64,000 nt of DNA from Biomphalaria glabrata (GCF_947242115.1 NC_074723.1:15053001-15117000), one strand, 5' to 3'; numbered from the stretch's first letter, positions 1-12,334 are shown. Made by a program: numbers and translations. Notes: generated by a model not told the origin, from the letters alone.

Positions 1-154
1 AATTACAAGAATTCTGAGCTAAATAAAAAAAATGGGGCATAAATGTAAATGCGGGGGTCTGTTGTTTATTTATCTTCATTTCCACACTATCAATTAGTTT
101 GATTGATTCATTCATTCTATCTTTGTACTTTAAGTAAAAAAATGTAATTCCATT

Positions 155-398
155 CAGACCTTGAGATCTATAGGGCAGATGATGTAAAGCTCATCTATTT
201 CTATGATGACACAGTTTACGACGGTGTCATGTGGACAGCACAACGACCAACCCAACTAATGTCAGGTACCCATTACAGTTGGATTGACCTGGAGAGTCCT
301 AAAATCACAAAGTTCAAAATCCCAGTGTTCGCCGATAATCGAACTCGGGACCCCTCGGTTCTGAAGCCAAGCGCTTTACCACTTAGCCACCACTGCCC
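155..398 (-). mobile_element. tRNA-derived SINE
   Basis: Read on the minus strand, the right end carries a tRNA-like head: a box A-like TGGCTAAGTGGTAAAGC and a box B-like stretch inside CCGAGTTCGATTATC. A conserved body follows, ending near the bases that read atctatagggcag on the plus strand. The same element occurs at 4315-4587, 15043-15285 and 24985-25212. The flanks here also match the flanks of the copy at 15043, so this is one ancestral insertion duplicated with the P450 3' region. It is a SINE, not a tRNA gene, because it has no acceptor stem and has a long non-tRNA body. Confidence 0.8.
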
Positions 399-659
399 AT
401 TTGTACTTCAACTATTATGCGTTATTAAGTTACATGATTCAAAATTGTGGTATTAAAATAATCGATTTTCTAATGATGATCTGAGCTTAATGAATGTTGA
501 TTCTTGACTTCTCGGCTACGCTTAACTATTGTGTCTTCAAAATTACGTCTAGAAATTTGCGGTCTACTTATTTTGTCCTCAAAAAAATATTATTTTTGCT
601 AAGATTTCAGTCACATCTTGGGCCCCCCCCCCCTGTATGTATTCTGCATTAATTACAAG

Positions 660-2720
660 CGTGCTGAATGTCCTGGCACCATGTTCTTCTCAGGACTTCC
701 TCGTTGAGGACTTTATATTAAGCAAATGTACCCTCCAGTGACTCTTGTTCTATGATCTTGTCGATTGTCCGTTGAAAACAGGCTACCCCGTTAGTAACTC
801 CAAAGGGTATCCAACATAATTGGTATAACATTTCTCCAGCTTCAAAGGCAGTATAAGGGCGATGAGTCTTCCCTAAAGGGATCTGATGGTATGCGTTGCG
901 AAGTTCAAGGGTGCTAAGTATTTAGTATTTAGCTATTTGAGAGACCATATCATGAATTCGGGGTAAGGGATAAGCATCCCGAAGTGTGAACCGATAAACA
1001 GTTTGGCTGTAGTCCACAACCAGTCTTCGTTTGTGTCGTTCGATAGGTGTTATTGAGACTTGAGCCCGCCATGGAGATGACGAGGGCTCAATGATGCCAT
1101 CTTTCAAGAGTCTGTCCACCTTTGAATTGATGAATAGAGTGTCATTTGCAGAATAACGTCTGGATTTTGGAGCGATAGGTCGACACTCTTTAATCATATT
1201 TTGGAAAAGGTGAGCGGGTTCGACATTAGCAGCTTTCATTCCATTTAAGACCATTGTTGGTTTTGGCCCCTGAAAGGTGATCTGAACACTCTCATGTTGT
1301 TCAAGGAAGTCATGGCCTAAAATAACATCCTCACAGAGGTTGTCAAGTATGTGTAGTTTGAAGTCTTTATAAGTGAAGCCTTTACTCTTAATGTTAGCAT
1401 TAACATGGCCGCGAGTATAACCAGTTAGGTTCGTGTTGGCCATAGATATAAGTTTTGATGAGTGAAAAGTTCTAAATCTATACCTTTTGACAGCCGATGC
1501 AGAAATGTAACTGTCCGAACTACCTGTATCGATGAGGGAATCAAGTGTAATATTGTTAACTTGTATTTTCATTACAGCACAAGATAGAGAAATCGAAAGG
1601 CGGCTTTTAATTTATACGCTGCTGAATCAGAGTTAGGTCTGTAAACTGTAGAAAGTTTTGATTTGCATACCTTTTTCTAGTGTCCCTTTTTACCGCATTT
1701 ATTACAGATGGCATCTTTAGCGGGGCATTTGCTACGACAGGGAATAGAACCTTCACAAAAGTAGCACTTGACTTGAGCTGCAGCTATGGTAAGGGGTGCC
1801 GAATCAATCTTGTCCTCTACAGCAGAGCAAAGCGGCAATTCCGATGTAGTGGATTGTTGTGCTTGTGGTGTTTGAAAAATAGTGGCTTGTTGCGAGTTGT
1901 ATGTCACAGAATGTTTCTGTGCCATCTCCAGAGATATAGCTACCTCCAATGACTTTGCGAAGTCCAGAGATGAGTACTCTAAAAGTCTCTGCCTAATCTC
2001 TGGTGATGACATGCCACTAATGAATGCGTCTCTGATGGCCTCGTTCTGGTTTTTGAGGGCAGAGACTGCTCTGAAACGGCAGTCTTTAGACAGCAATTTC
2101 AATTTTTGAACATACCTGTCAACACTCTGCCCGTTTCCTGTTTACAGTTGGATAGGAGATAGCGAGCATAAACCTCATTGGTTTGTTTGACATAGAGTCC
2201 ATTTAGTGTGTTTACAGCAGTTTCAAAATCGGCACAGTCATATACCAATTCATACACACCATGTGAGATTAGGTTACATAGTAAATCGAGCTTCTCATCT
2301 TCTGGTACACCTAGTTTTAATACGAATTTTTCGATTGTGTGAAGCGAGTGCTTCCAGATCCTTTCAGCGTCCGGATCATTAGGATCAACCACCAATAATT
2401 CAGGTTTTAGAAAACGATCCATAATTGAAGTTTGAAGCACAATTAGTCCACAAGATTCTTGTTCAATAAATTGTAGTAACCTAATGAAACACTACAAGAA
2501 GACAGGTCTTGATCCTAGGCTTTATTGAACAAGAATGACAAAACAGTTCACGATAAAACAGTACACACACACACAAGCTGATCTGGACATCAAGACAGTT
2601 TGACACATAAGAACAGATCAGTTCACAACACACAACAAGAACATACATACACAACACCGCTTTATTCTCAGGTTCTGCGATAAGCATTTCTTTTTGTACC
2701 AAGAGTTGGTGGTTTATCAA
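660..2720 (-). mobile_element. Ty3/Gypsy LTR retrotransposon relic (gag-pol fragment)
   Basis: This is a fossil of a Ty3/Gypsy-type element lying on the minus strand. Recognisable parts, in element order, are a gag region (about 2440-2099), a nucleocapsid-type region with zinc-knuckle cysteines and histidines (about 2100-1677), and a retropepsin-like aspartic protease with DTGSSDSYIS running into the beginning of the reverse transcriptase (1572-922). The element is broken in several places and most of pol is absent. A shorter relic of the same insertion, with the same flanks, lies at 25490-26140, so the insertion predates duplication of the P450 block. Outer boundaries are approximate; I could not define paired LTRs. 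Confidence 0.75.
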
Positions 2721-4044
2721 TCAGTGTCACATCGTCATCTTTTTGACGTTGCTTTATTTCTCTAACAGTATATGAAGATGTAACAAGAAACGGTACCACT
2801 TCCACATGATCTGCCTCAGATTAAAATACTGACTATTAGGTGGTATAAGACAAGATACAGTTCCTGACACAGAAGTGTTCCAGAAGCGTGTATGCCAAGT
2901 ATTCACACAATTCTGATAAGTAGATATGGTATCTGACACAGATTAGGGTGAATTTAACCACTTCGATTTCGATCTTGAAAATGGCTTCGTTTTTCTAGAC
3001 TTCAGGGCCAATAATTTCATATAGTAGAAGATATATTGAATGAGGCGTTTTAGGGAAATACCGAAAAACAACACCAGATTTAATAGATAGTTTGCGTTTT
3101 TTCCCGATTCGCAAATCTGTCATGACCGTGTTTAGCGAATACCTAAGTGGTGAAAGGAACATGTGTAGGAAATTTCAAGCGAATCCGTCCACTGTTTAAG
3201 TGATTTCTTGATACATACATAAATCATTCAGCTGATGGTATTTTTCACTTGTAATATAGATTTGTATTTTTTTTTAAATGTACATATTACATAGCAAGTT
3301 ACTTAAGTTGTTCATTCATATTTAATATGAAGTTACTTTATTTATTAATTACTTAATATTAAATATTTATTTCATCATTGACAGATGCGTTTTACATCCA
3401 ACCATGGAACTATTCTAATGGAACACCAGCTTCGAGTTTTTTACAAAGACAAAGAGAGTCGAAGTGCCGTCGCGCATCTTTTTTCGCGCACCGTACCATT
3501 TTGAAAAATCGATGAGGATGCCAAAGAAGAAATTTACTCCGAGAGCCACTTGGATTGACCTTCATTGAGAGTAAAACTTCCCCACACTATATTTTATTAG
3601 ATCTGTAAAAACTTTATCCATTTTCTGACTATCTGATAAAATAGATACAATTTCCCTGAATAAGAGATCGTCAAAAAAGTTATTTTTTTGGATCACCCTA
3701 TAAAATGCCACTTATTTTCCAAAAAATAGAATCTAAATTCCGAAAATACAATCTTTCAGTGTTTCTGTGTTTGGTTTATTTACACTAAATCTGGATGAAG
3801 ACCTGTCTACCGTTCCGCTAAATGCGTATTTGTTACGATATACTAAATTGCACGAAATAAAAATAGGAGGCCTAATACAGTTTTGACACTCCAAGCTAAG
3901 CATTTCTAATCGGTTTTTTTTATTATCGAAAGGACTAGGCTATAGGCATACACGTCTCGTGGGAAACAAAGAAAAAGTTAATCTTGATAATATTGTAGCC
4001 TAAATAAAATGACAAAAAAAAAAAAAGCAAAAAAAAAAAAAAAC

Positions 4045-5005
4045 AAGGTTACAAAAGACAGTTTGTGTGGAAACACAAACTCAAAATCGGCCCCCGAAAA
4101 GGTCCATCCATGCAGGCTTCAATATTTTCAGAAAGAACATCCAAATGAAATTATATCAAAGACAAATGAGAGATAAGAATGGAGAAAGAAGGTTAACAGA
4201 TCTTGTGTAGTGCCCCAACGGTCCCGCAGATCAAAGGATAGGTGTAAAGTTAAATGTGAAATGTAAAAAATGTGTTAAATGTAATGTAAAGTTAGATGTG
4301 AACCTGGCCTAACTAGTTCCCCTTTTAGACCTTGTGGTATATAGGACAGATGATGTAAAGTTCATCTGTTTTTGTGGCCTACGATTAGCGAGGGTGTCAT
4401 GTAGCCAGCACAACGACCAACCGCCTATACTTTTCCCCAACTAATGTCAGGTACCCATTAGAGCTGAGTGGACTCAGAGGCGCCCAAAGATTCCAAAGTT
4501 GAAAATCCCAGTCTTCACCAGGATTTGAACCCGGACCCCCAGTTCGGAAGCCAAGCGCTTTACTGCTCAGCCACCGCGCCTCCCTTTGCCTAACTGATGT
4601 CTTATAATTGATCCAATTGTTTTGAAAAGGCTCAATCTCTTATTCGAATCCTCAAAAAAAAAATAATAATAATTTCCGCAATAAATAAAATGTTCATAAA
4701 AATGATGTTTATAAGATTACTATTCATTTTAAATTAGGTCTAACTTATAATGCATACTAATTAGCTTTTTTCTCTTTAAAAAACTGCTTGCAAAACTGAT
4801 TTTAAAAATTAGATTTTTCACTTTCAGAAAAAAAAAAGTAGCCGTTGCATCAGAACTTTGAATGGTCTAAAATATTGTGATGTCGGATTTTCAATATCTT
4901 TTCTAGTTTACGAGATCTAAACGGGACGGACGGACAGACGGTTAGACGGACAGACATTTCGCACAAAACTATAGCGTCTTTTCCCCTTTCGGGGGCCGCT
5001 AAAAA
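4045..5005 (+). repeat. Unclassified dispersed repeat R1 (carrying a nested SINE)
   Basis: The left part (CAGTTTGTGTGGAAACACAA onward) matches, in inverse orientation, 57540-57870. The right part, with GGACGGACGGACAGACGG and TTTCGGGGGCCGCTAAAA, matches the reverse complement of 51902-52045. These shared pieces define one repeat of about 690 bp once the inserted SINE is discounted. A reading frame of 73 codons is open in the 57.6 kb copy but broken here, so coding is doubtful. The class is unknown; it may be a non-autonomous DNA element. Confidence 0.65.
4315..4587 (-). mobile_element. tRNA-derived SINE nested in repeat R1, with target-site duplication
   Basis: The minus strand reads a clear polymerase III head: box A TGGCTGAGTGG and box B GGTTCAAATCC. 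The body is about 270 bp. It is flanked by the 8-bp direct repeat GCCTAACT at 4307-4314 and 4588-4595. The empty site is visible in the R1 copy at 57.6 kb, where the flanking R1 sequence runs on continuously. It is the best-preserved SINE head in the window. Confidence 0.88.
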
Positions 5006-6462
5006 ACTATAGCCTAATCTAAAATGAAATAGATCTAGATTTTCTTGGACGAATGATATAAAATAAGTATAAATAATAAGTCATATGAATCTGATAGATC
5101 TAAAACAAATACTGATAGAGTCATTCATTAATTAATTATTAGAATTACTTGACTACCAACTGGGTATTTTTATTGCCAAAATACAATGTATTTTATGTGC
5201 ATTTATTAAAAACAACAACCAAAAATTAAGCGTTTGACGCAACTAGATCTAATATTAGTAATATATAGATTCTAGATCTAGATCCAGAAAGCTACTTCTC
5301 TAATTCAGTTTTCTAGTTAGATCTAGATGTCTAGACCTGTAGATCTAAATCTAGCCAGGGTTTTTGTCATGGAATAGATTTATAAAACTTCAGCCACCTA
5401 CTGATCACGATATGACAGATAGGCCTACTCTCTCTACTACTACTAGACTCTACATCTAGATCTAGTACTAGTAGTAGTAGTAGATCACTACATTTGACTA
5501 GATGATTACTAGATCACAGTAAAATTCAATGTGTACTTCCGACTTTAACTCAACAAACAAGTCTACTCCAAAGTATAGATCTACTAGTAAAGTCACAATG
5601 TGTAAAGGATCATTATATATTCACATAAAAAAAAATAGGCCTAAATGAATCGCATAATCAGTCACTAATTTGACTAATCAGTAATCTAAATTGTTGTTTT
5701 TTTTAAATGGCAAGTGTTATTGATGACTTCTGACTTGTAAACCAGTTGTAGAGATTCTAGTTTTTATTTTGATGACATGTTACGATATATCAATGATATT
5801 TAGATAAACGCAAGTACCTAGTGGAACAGACAGAAGGACCATTTAATATAAGGCAAAGAAGTAAGATGTTTATAATCCATCAAACTATGATCAAACTCAC
5901 AGAGGACTTGTGTCAATTGTGACGGCATTTCATGCAGTTACAGAAGCTACAAACTATTCTACAAAAATGATAGGCTTGTCTTTGATTCCGAAGACTTATG
6001 AGGAATGCTATGTTTCCAGTGGCTACTCAGCCCCAGCTGTGACCTACATATTATGCCACACTGAGCACAGGCATAACCATTGTCCACCTGTGGTAGAATC
6101 AGTTGTTTTTTCCTTTTTGCCGTCTACCCTCGGCAATTAATTTTCATTGGTGTATACCACACCTTTGTAAGTGACCTCCAGCTGTCTCATTCTGAAGCTG
6201 TATGCAACCAGGTGCTCTCTTATTCTATGTCAGTTAAAGCAAATTGGCGCCTAAGCTTGTCTTTAAAGCATTTCTGTGGTACCTCTTTATGTGCATATGA
6301 CATGTTAGGCAAATAGGTTTTGCCTATCGGTAGGCCATTTCGGAAAGTATAGGTGTTTAAAATGAAACTCCAAACACTTATATTATAAACTAAATGGCAT
6401 ATAAATATGCAGTTTTAAAGTAACTCATAATTTTAAAATATATTCTTTAAATAAATTGAGCA

Positions 6463-6727
6463 CGGTCGGCCTTAAGCATAGGCAAACTAGGCAGCCGCCA
6501 ATGGCCTCCGATTTGTGGGGGCCTTGCACAGGACTCACAAATATTTTTTAAGAGAAGAAATAGCAAAAATTGTGCCCAATGTTATTGTTGAAGTACACTA
6601 GACTGACTAGGTTTTAAATAAATGGAGTGCATTTATTTTTTTCGCTGATTTTGTTATTTTTCTATTTCATTTAGGACCATCAAATTCACTTCACCTAGGG
6701 CCTCCAATTATCTAAGGCCGGCTCTGC
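6463..6727. mobile_element. hAT-like MITE upstream of promoter A
   Basis: The ends are imperfect inverted repeats: CACGGTCGGCCTTA on the left and TAAGGCCGGCTCTG on the right. The interior has no coding capacity. The same element sits at the orthologous place in block C (26919-27187), and a related 5' end occurs at 17648. It lies about 370 bp upstream of the TATA box of copy A. A clean 8-bp target duplication is not visible. Confidence 0.65.
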
Positions 6728-6998
6728 ATTTAGACCAACACACTGACATACAAATGTGGAATAGGAAACAATGGCACAAGAAAACGATAAGAGGCTATTG
6801 TGAACTATCTCTGAGTTCAAAATGTTGATTCATGACATTTATCTGGTAACAATAATTTTATTTCACGCATCATCGGAAATTAACTCTGATTTAAATTTAT
6901 GCCTTTTTTTTCAGTGCGGTTTTATTTTTAGAGGACTTTTTTTTTTATTTTGCAATACCTGAAAAAATAAAAACCTCTTAGAAAAACTTCCCATTCTT

Positions 6999-7004
6999 TG
7001 ACCT
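6999..7004. promoter_or_regulatory. Conserved TGACCT half-site in P450 promoter A
   Basis: TGACCT (AGGTCA on the other strand, followed by AAG) lies 95 bp upstream of the TATA box. The same hexamer is found 103 bp upstream of TATA in copy B (20618) and 95 bp in copy C (27456); copy D has TGCCCT at a similar distance. AGGTCA is the core half-site of nuclear receptors, which commonly regulate CYP2-type genes. Binding here is inference. Confidence 0.4.
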
Positions 7005-7093
7005 ACATACCAACAAATGTGGCTCATAGTTTGAATGTTTTGTACTCGGTGAAGTATTCAACTTGGTCGCTAATAGAAACGGCCGTGTCGTGA

Positions 7094-7159
7094 TATTTAT
7101 AAACCCGAAGCAGCACAGCCCATTATCAGTTCGAAGCCATTAACGTTATTACATCAATG
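7094..7159 (+). promoter_or_regulatory. TATA promoter and untranslated exon 1 of P450 copy A
   Basis: TATTTATAAA at 7094-7103 is followed about 32 bp later by an initiator-like TCAGT at 7126-7130, the likely start of transcription. The short exon ends ATCAATG at 7159 and is followed by a consensus donor GTAAGT. The matching acceptor is TTTTCAG just before 13042, giving an intron of about 5.9 kb. The same arrangement is seen for copies B, C and D. The ATG at 7157-7159 begins a short upstream ORF once spliced. Confidence 0.7.
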
Positions 7160-7201
7160 GTAAGTTCATATATGGAAATAATTGTTGTTATTTTAAGATA
7201 C

Positions 7202-8706
7202 TGCTATAACTTAGCAATTAACCTCAACGAAAGTGATATAAAACAGAACGTTTAATAATCAATTATAAACTACAACTAGAGCCAAACTTAGAATCACAGC
7301 TCTGGCCTTCTTGTTTACATCGCTAATCATCGGCCATCTTCTTCTGTTCTCTATCATGTCCTCTGGTACACAATGTCGCGCCAAATGACAGTGCGCAATG
7401 TAGAGTCATAACACTGCCCCCTCCTTAGTTATGTTCGTCCCGAACATGACCAGATTTTCGACAGGGCTGAAGAATTGTCAGTGAAGATGAAGTTCTGGCA
7501 AAAAAAGTTATAGTCCCACTGGAGGCCAGGCCATAAAACACACAGTCATTTCCTGCTATCTCAAGAAGGTAGGCCTTTCTACACATGTCCATTAACCACA
7601 TTATCAGTGTCCAGTTTCCGCTGAAATTGATTCATCTTTTACTCTGCTTTGTGAAGGCAGACGTACACACGTTTGTCAAGTACAGACCTGTTGATGGTTT
7701 TTCTGGTATTTGTATTGTTCATTCGAGGTGCCGCCCGTACAGTTCTTATTAAATTTCTGGCTGCAGTTAGTACTGGTAGCCAAACAGGAGTATTGGACGC
7801 AGACCCAACGTTGTCTGATTTGATCATGCCCATTGAAGCACTCATATCACGGACATCGAAAGCAATAGTTTCACTCTGCCTATAGGTCAATCCTCTAGTT
7901 TCTTCATCTAGCGTTTTCTTTTCGGGTCTGCGCTTATCGTTAAAAAGGTTGCCACTTTCTTTATCTTGAAAGCTAGACGCATCTGATTTGTCATTATGAT
8001 CATCGACGGCGCTGCCACCACCAACACTTTCCTTGTAACTACCCGTATAGCCACAACAATGATTGGTTGATGTTTCAATCTCCGCTCTTCTAGGATGTCG
8101 CTGGCCTTCCAGTTTGTTCCACTTCAGTTTGTCCCTTTTATGATACTTGTTTACTGACAGATTGGACCATTTTGGTATGGTCGTATGTTCGATTCGTTTC
8201 ACCTGAATGCCTTCCACACAATCATCAAGCAATGGGAACTCTATGTGTCCATATTGTACAGTTCCACTTCCAATGTTTAGAGATAAACCGAATTCCTGCA
8301 TAAAATCAAGACCCAGGATGCAATCGTCGACAACATTGGCGATCAGAAAACCATGACTAAATGGTTGAATTCTTATTTCAAAATTAAGCCGTACCTTTCC
8401 TAATATAGGTAACAGTTCGCCACCTGCCGTTTTAAGAGTGTAGCCATTCACTCGTATTATTTCCCGATCACCAATCAGACTGGGTCCAATTATCGACCGC
8501 GTAGCCCCTGTGTCCAAGAGGAACCTATAATAACCAGCGCCAATCTTTCCCTGCACTCTCAAGGTTCTGCTTTGTTCTAACACTCTGAAAGGAGTCTTTA
8601 TCCTCGGAGTTTCGATTTTCTGGGTTGCCAGTTCTTCTGTTCTCTATCATGTCCTCTGGTACACAATGTCGCGCCAAATGACAGTGCGCAATGTAGAGTC
8701 ATAACA
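7202..8706 (-). mobile_element. Small LTR-retrotransposon fossil with protease-like ORF
   Basis: The element begins TG and ends CA and is flanked by the direct repeat ATAC. Its left terminal repeat is about 212 bp (7202-7413); the right one matches about 75 bp of it (8632-8706). On the minus strand a primer-binding-like TGG start follows the right repeat, and a purine-rich tract precedes the left repeat. One long reading frame (8583-7639) resembles a retropepsin-like aspartic protease, with LLDTGATRSIIG and later ILGLDFMQEFGL; reverse transcriptase and integrase are absent. It is a broken, Gypsy-type element. Block C has the empty site at about 27,660, so insertion came after the A/C duplication. 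Confidence 0.72.
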
Positions 8707-8911
8707 ATACTTAGAATCTAGAGTTCTATTAAAAAAAAAAGCACAGTTCACAGTTCGTCAATGTAGTATCCAGACTACAAAATGTGGTATTAGTCGTTTC
8801 TTGTTATCGGAATAATTGAAAGCAATTAATGTAATGTTTTAAAGTGAGCAACTGGAGATTTCTATATAATAATAACTCCTTTCTAAACATACTAGCCTTA
8901 TGTGATACTCG

Positions 8912-10357
8912 AGTCTACTAACTACCTATTTCACTTGGGTAGGGAGTCAACAAACAACAGTCTACCAACTACCTAGTTCACTTGGGTAGGGAGTTAACAG
9001 ACACCAGTCTACCAACTACCTAGTTCACTTGGGTAGGGAGTTAACAGACACCAGTCTACCAACTACCTATTTCACTTGGGTAGGGAGTCAACAAACAACT
9101 GTCTATCAACTACCTAGTTCACTTGGGTTGGGAGTTAACAAACAACAGTCTACCAACTACCTAGTTCACTTGGGTAGGGAGTTAACAAACAACAGTCTAC
9201 CAACTACCTAGTTCACTTGGGGATGGAGTCAACACACAACAGTCTACCAACTACCTAGTTCACTTGGGTAGGAAGTTAACAAACAACAGTCTGCCAACTA
9301 CCTAGTTCACTTGGGTAGGGAGTCAACAAACAAAAGTCTACCAACTACCTAGTTCACTTGGGTAGGGAGTCAACAAACAAAAGTCTACCAACTACCTAGT
9401 TCATTTGGGTAGGGAGTCAACAAACAACAGTCTACTAACTACCTAGTTCACTTGGGTAGGGAGTTAACAAACAACAGTTTACCAACTACCTAGTTCACTT
9501 GGGTAGGGAGTTAACAAACAACAGTCTACCAACTACCTACTTCACTTGGGTAGGGAGTTAACAAACAACAGTCTGCCAACTACCTAGTTCACTTGGGTAG
9601 GGAGTTAACAAACAACAGTCTACCAACTACCTAGTTCACTTGGGTAGGGAGTCAACAAACAAAAGTCTACCAACTACCTAGTCCATTTGGGTAGGGAGTT
9701 AACAAACAACAGTCTACCAACTACCTAGTTCACTTGGGTAGGGAGTTAACAAACAACAGTCTACCAACTACCTAGTTCATTTGGGTAGGGAGTCAACAAA
9801 CAAAAGTCTACCAACTACCTAGTCCATTTGGGTAGGGAGTTAACAAACAACAGTCTACTAACTACCTAGTTCACTTGGGTAGGGAGTTAACAAACAACAG
9901 TCTACTAACTAACTAGTTCACTTGGGTAGGGAGTTAACAAACAACAGTCTACCAACTAACTAGTTCACTTGGGTAGGGAGTTAACAAACAACAGTCTACT
10001 AACTACCTAGTTCACTTGGGTAGGGAGTTAACAAACAACAGTCTACTAACTACCTACTTCACTTGGGTAGGGAGTTAACAAACAACAGTCTGCCAACTAC
10101 CTACTTCACTTGGGTAGGGAGTCAACAAACAACAGTCTACCAACTACCTAGTTCACTTGGGTAGGGAGTTAACAAACAACAGTCTACCAACTAACTAGTT
10201 CACTTGGGTAGGGAGTCAACAAACAACAGTCTACCAACTACCTAGTTCACTTGGGTAGGGAGTTAACAAACAACAGTCTACCAACTACCTAGTTCACTTG
10301 GGTAGGGAGTCAACAAACAACAGTCTACCAACTACCTAGTTCACTTGGGTAGGGAGT
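8912..10357 (+). repeat. 47-bp tandem array (about 31 copies) in intron 1 of copy A
   Basis: The repeated unit contains TACCAACTACCTAGTTCACT followed by TGGGTAGGGAGTTAACAAAC and AACAGTC, 47 bp in all. Units differ by a few substitutions, such as AGTCAAC for AGTTAAC or AACTAACTAG for AACTACCTAG. It lies inside the first intron and has no spacers. A homologous array of about 66 units is at 27859-30945, whereas the introns of B and D have only single-unit relatives. Confidence 0.95.
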
Positions 10358-10613
10358 GAAAGAAAGGTTGCGTTAGAAGAACTTTACTGGTTCATATTTT
10401 TACAATAAGATTTTTTTTTATCTCGGTTATGCCTAGAGTTCAATGTCAACCTGAACCCTCACCTCTGTAAACATGAATCGATCTAATTAATACACTTACC
10501 ACAAGACTTGAATTCCTTATAAATACAATGCCAAATTTCTTTCTGTTATAGAGGCATGACATTTCTGATTTGCTTTTTATAGGGGTTAGGAAACAGTGAC
10601 TCAATAACCTAAC
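10358..10613. other. Intron 1 spacer of copy A
   Basis: Unique intron sequence homologous to the segment right of the array in copy C (about 30,946-31,390). It holds no gene or repeat that I can name, other than the 8-bp flank of the next transposon. Confidence 0.5.
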
Positions 10614-12320
10614 CAGTGGCGTTACTAGGGGGGGGGGGTGTGGAAGGTGAGGTCCGCACCGCGTGACACCCGTTAGGGGGGTGACACCCAAGTTAAAAAA
10701 AATGCACTTTGTAAATGACTGACAATTAAAAAAAAATTTCAGTGGCCAAATATTGAAACATGCTATTTACAATTAATAAAAAGATCTATCTACTTTTCTT
10801 TTCATTTCGACTATACATATTTTAAGTTTTTAATGAAATTCTATCAAAAGGTTTAAAATGCTATATCATACTTATTATCACAAGGAAAAAGTGAAACCTT
10901 ACTTTCCATTTTATACCAGCTGCATGTATGTATATGCACACTGCTTTGATTCAAAAGAATGTTTTAATCGAATCTTTTGAATTTGTAGCTAACATCGTAA
11001 TATCAGTATGCCAACTAATAGTTACTCTTTAACAAATGAAGACATTCTTCAGGCAGAAATATATTGAAATCTCACATGTAATTAATGCAAATTTTGTAGA
11101 ATAGGAAAGTAAATAAGTAACTTAATTTAATGTGTGGTTTAAATTAAGTTCGATATTGGATAATTAAAAGACGTATGAAGATTTCATCTGGATTGGAAAA
11201 TTTGAAAATAAGAGCATTCGGTTACAAATACATTTGACAAATAAGTTGTTGCTATGATTGTAACGAAGAAAAACAATGGAAGGATAAATTGCACGGCCTG
11301 TTTCTATAAAAGCAGAATATTTGACACTTCGTGACTATATTAACAACGAGTCTTTATTGAATAAAGAATTTCCATGAGATGATTGAAATGTTATGTAGAT
11401 AAAACCCATACCTGAAAGTACATTTCAAATGTTAAAAAAGTTCATAAATGTTTTAGCAAACGACGTAAAAGATATTAGAGTCAGAATGACTGTAAGCATC
11501 TTTGTATTTTGTTTGACAAAACACCTGACATAGCAAACCTTACATAGCATACACTGATCAGATTCAGAAGTTATACGATTTTAAGGGAGACCAAAAAAGC
11601 TGATTAGATCAGCTTAAATCTTAAAATGTCAAGAAAAGGTTGAGTTTGAAATTATATGTGGAGCTCAAATCACTCAATCTATGTGGTCAAAATTCTTTTT
11701 CAGAATTTCTATATTTTGATACGATTGAAATACTTTTTTCATTTTGAATATATAGCCACTAGAAGCACATATCTTTATTTTACCTATCTATACTTTTTTT
11801 TTTTTGGGAGGGGGGGGGAAAGATGTACAAGAAGGCCATCTTACCATCTGCTTAGCTATGTGTCATGTGAAGAAGGATTTTTAAAATTAAAATTAAGAAC
11901 TTTTTGAGACTAAGGAACAAACGACAAAGGATCGTTATAGACATTAACATAAAGTTAATGATACGTTTTTAAGTTTGAAATGCAGAAAAAAACAATGTAA
12001 TTTACTTATTGTTGCATTGTTGCAAAATGGAGCTATAGATTAATGGCAATGTCGTCGACCCCAAGATTAAGAATAAGTGCAGAGTTTCAATTGACTTCGC
12101 AAACCGAGTGAACTGTAGATAAATTGTAATAAACAACTGAATTTTAAAATTTAATAGACACTCATTTTATTGAACAATCGAATAATGTAGGTAATTATAA
12201 ACTGTCTGTATTACAGCGCAACAAACAGACAAACAAAAAGGATTTTTTAAAGGTGGGGGGGGGGGGGGCGACACGCTGAGCTGACCGCACCGGGTGACAC
12301 CCATTCTAGTGACGCCACTG
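10614..12320. mobile_element. DNA transposon with 8-bp target duplication (hAT-like, non-coding)
   Basis: The left end reads CAGTGGCGTTACTAG and the right end CTAGTGACGCCACTG, which are inverted repeats with one mismatch. The flanks are AACCTAAC (10606-10613) and AACTTAAC (12321-12328), an 8-bp duplication with one difference. Both ends have G-rich tracts and GTGACACCC motifs, extending the inverted repeats to about 70 bp. The 1.7 kb interior shows no transposase frame. Copy C has the unoccupied site at about 31,390, so this inserted after the A/C duplication. The 8-bp duplication suggests hAT, but the superfamily is not certain. Confidence 0.78.
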
Positions 12321-12334
12321 AACTTAACATTCTG

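Larger units (their letters stand above)
3397..6365. other. About 3 kb segment present in block A, absent from block C
   Basis: Sequence left of this segment matches 26,833 and sequence right of it resumes matching at about 26,860, so block C lacks the whole stretch. It is either an insertion into block A or a deletion from block C. It contains a dispersed repeat (4045-5005) with a nested SINE. At 5010-5900 there is AT-rich DNA unusually rich in TAGATCTA-like words and (TAG)n. At 5900-6360 there are two short overlapping reading frames (76 and 78 codons) that I do not recognise as a gene. Confidence 0.6.

Noticed and set aside
3660-3710. GGATCACCCTATA as the end of a DNA transposon
   Set aside because: No matching inverted end or target duplication could be found nearby.
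4490-4580. tRNA gene on the minus strand
   Set aside because: Box A and B are good but no acceptor stem closes and the unit continues into a 200-bp SINE body with target duplications.
5900-6320. Short frames of 76-78 codons
   Set aside because: No recognisable domain, no splice signals around them, and the segment is absent from block C.
9029-9211. Small reading frame in the 47-bp array
   Set aside because: Artefact of the tandem repeat.
8912-10357. CRISPR-like array
   Set aside because: Units are directly adjacent with no unique spacers, there are no cas genes, and the setting is a eukaryotic intron.
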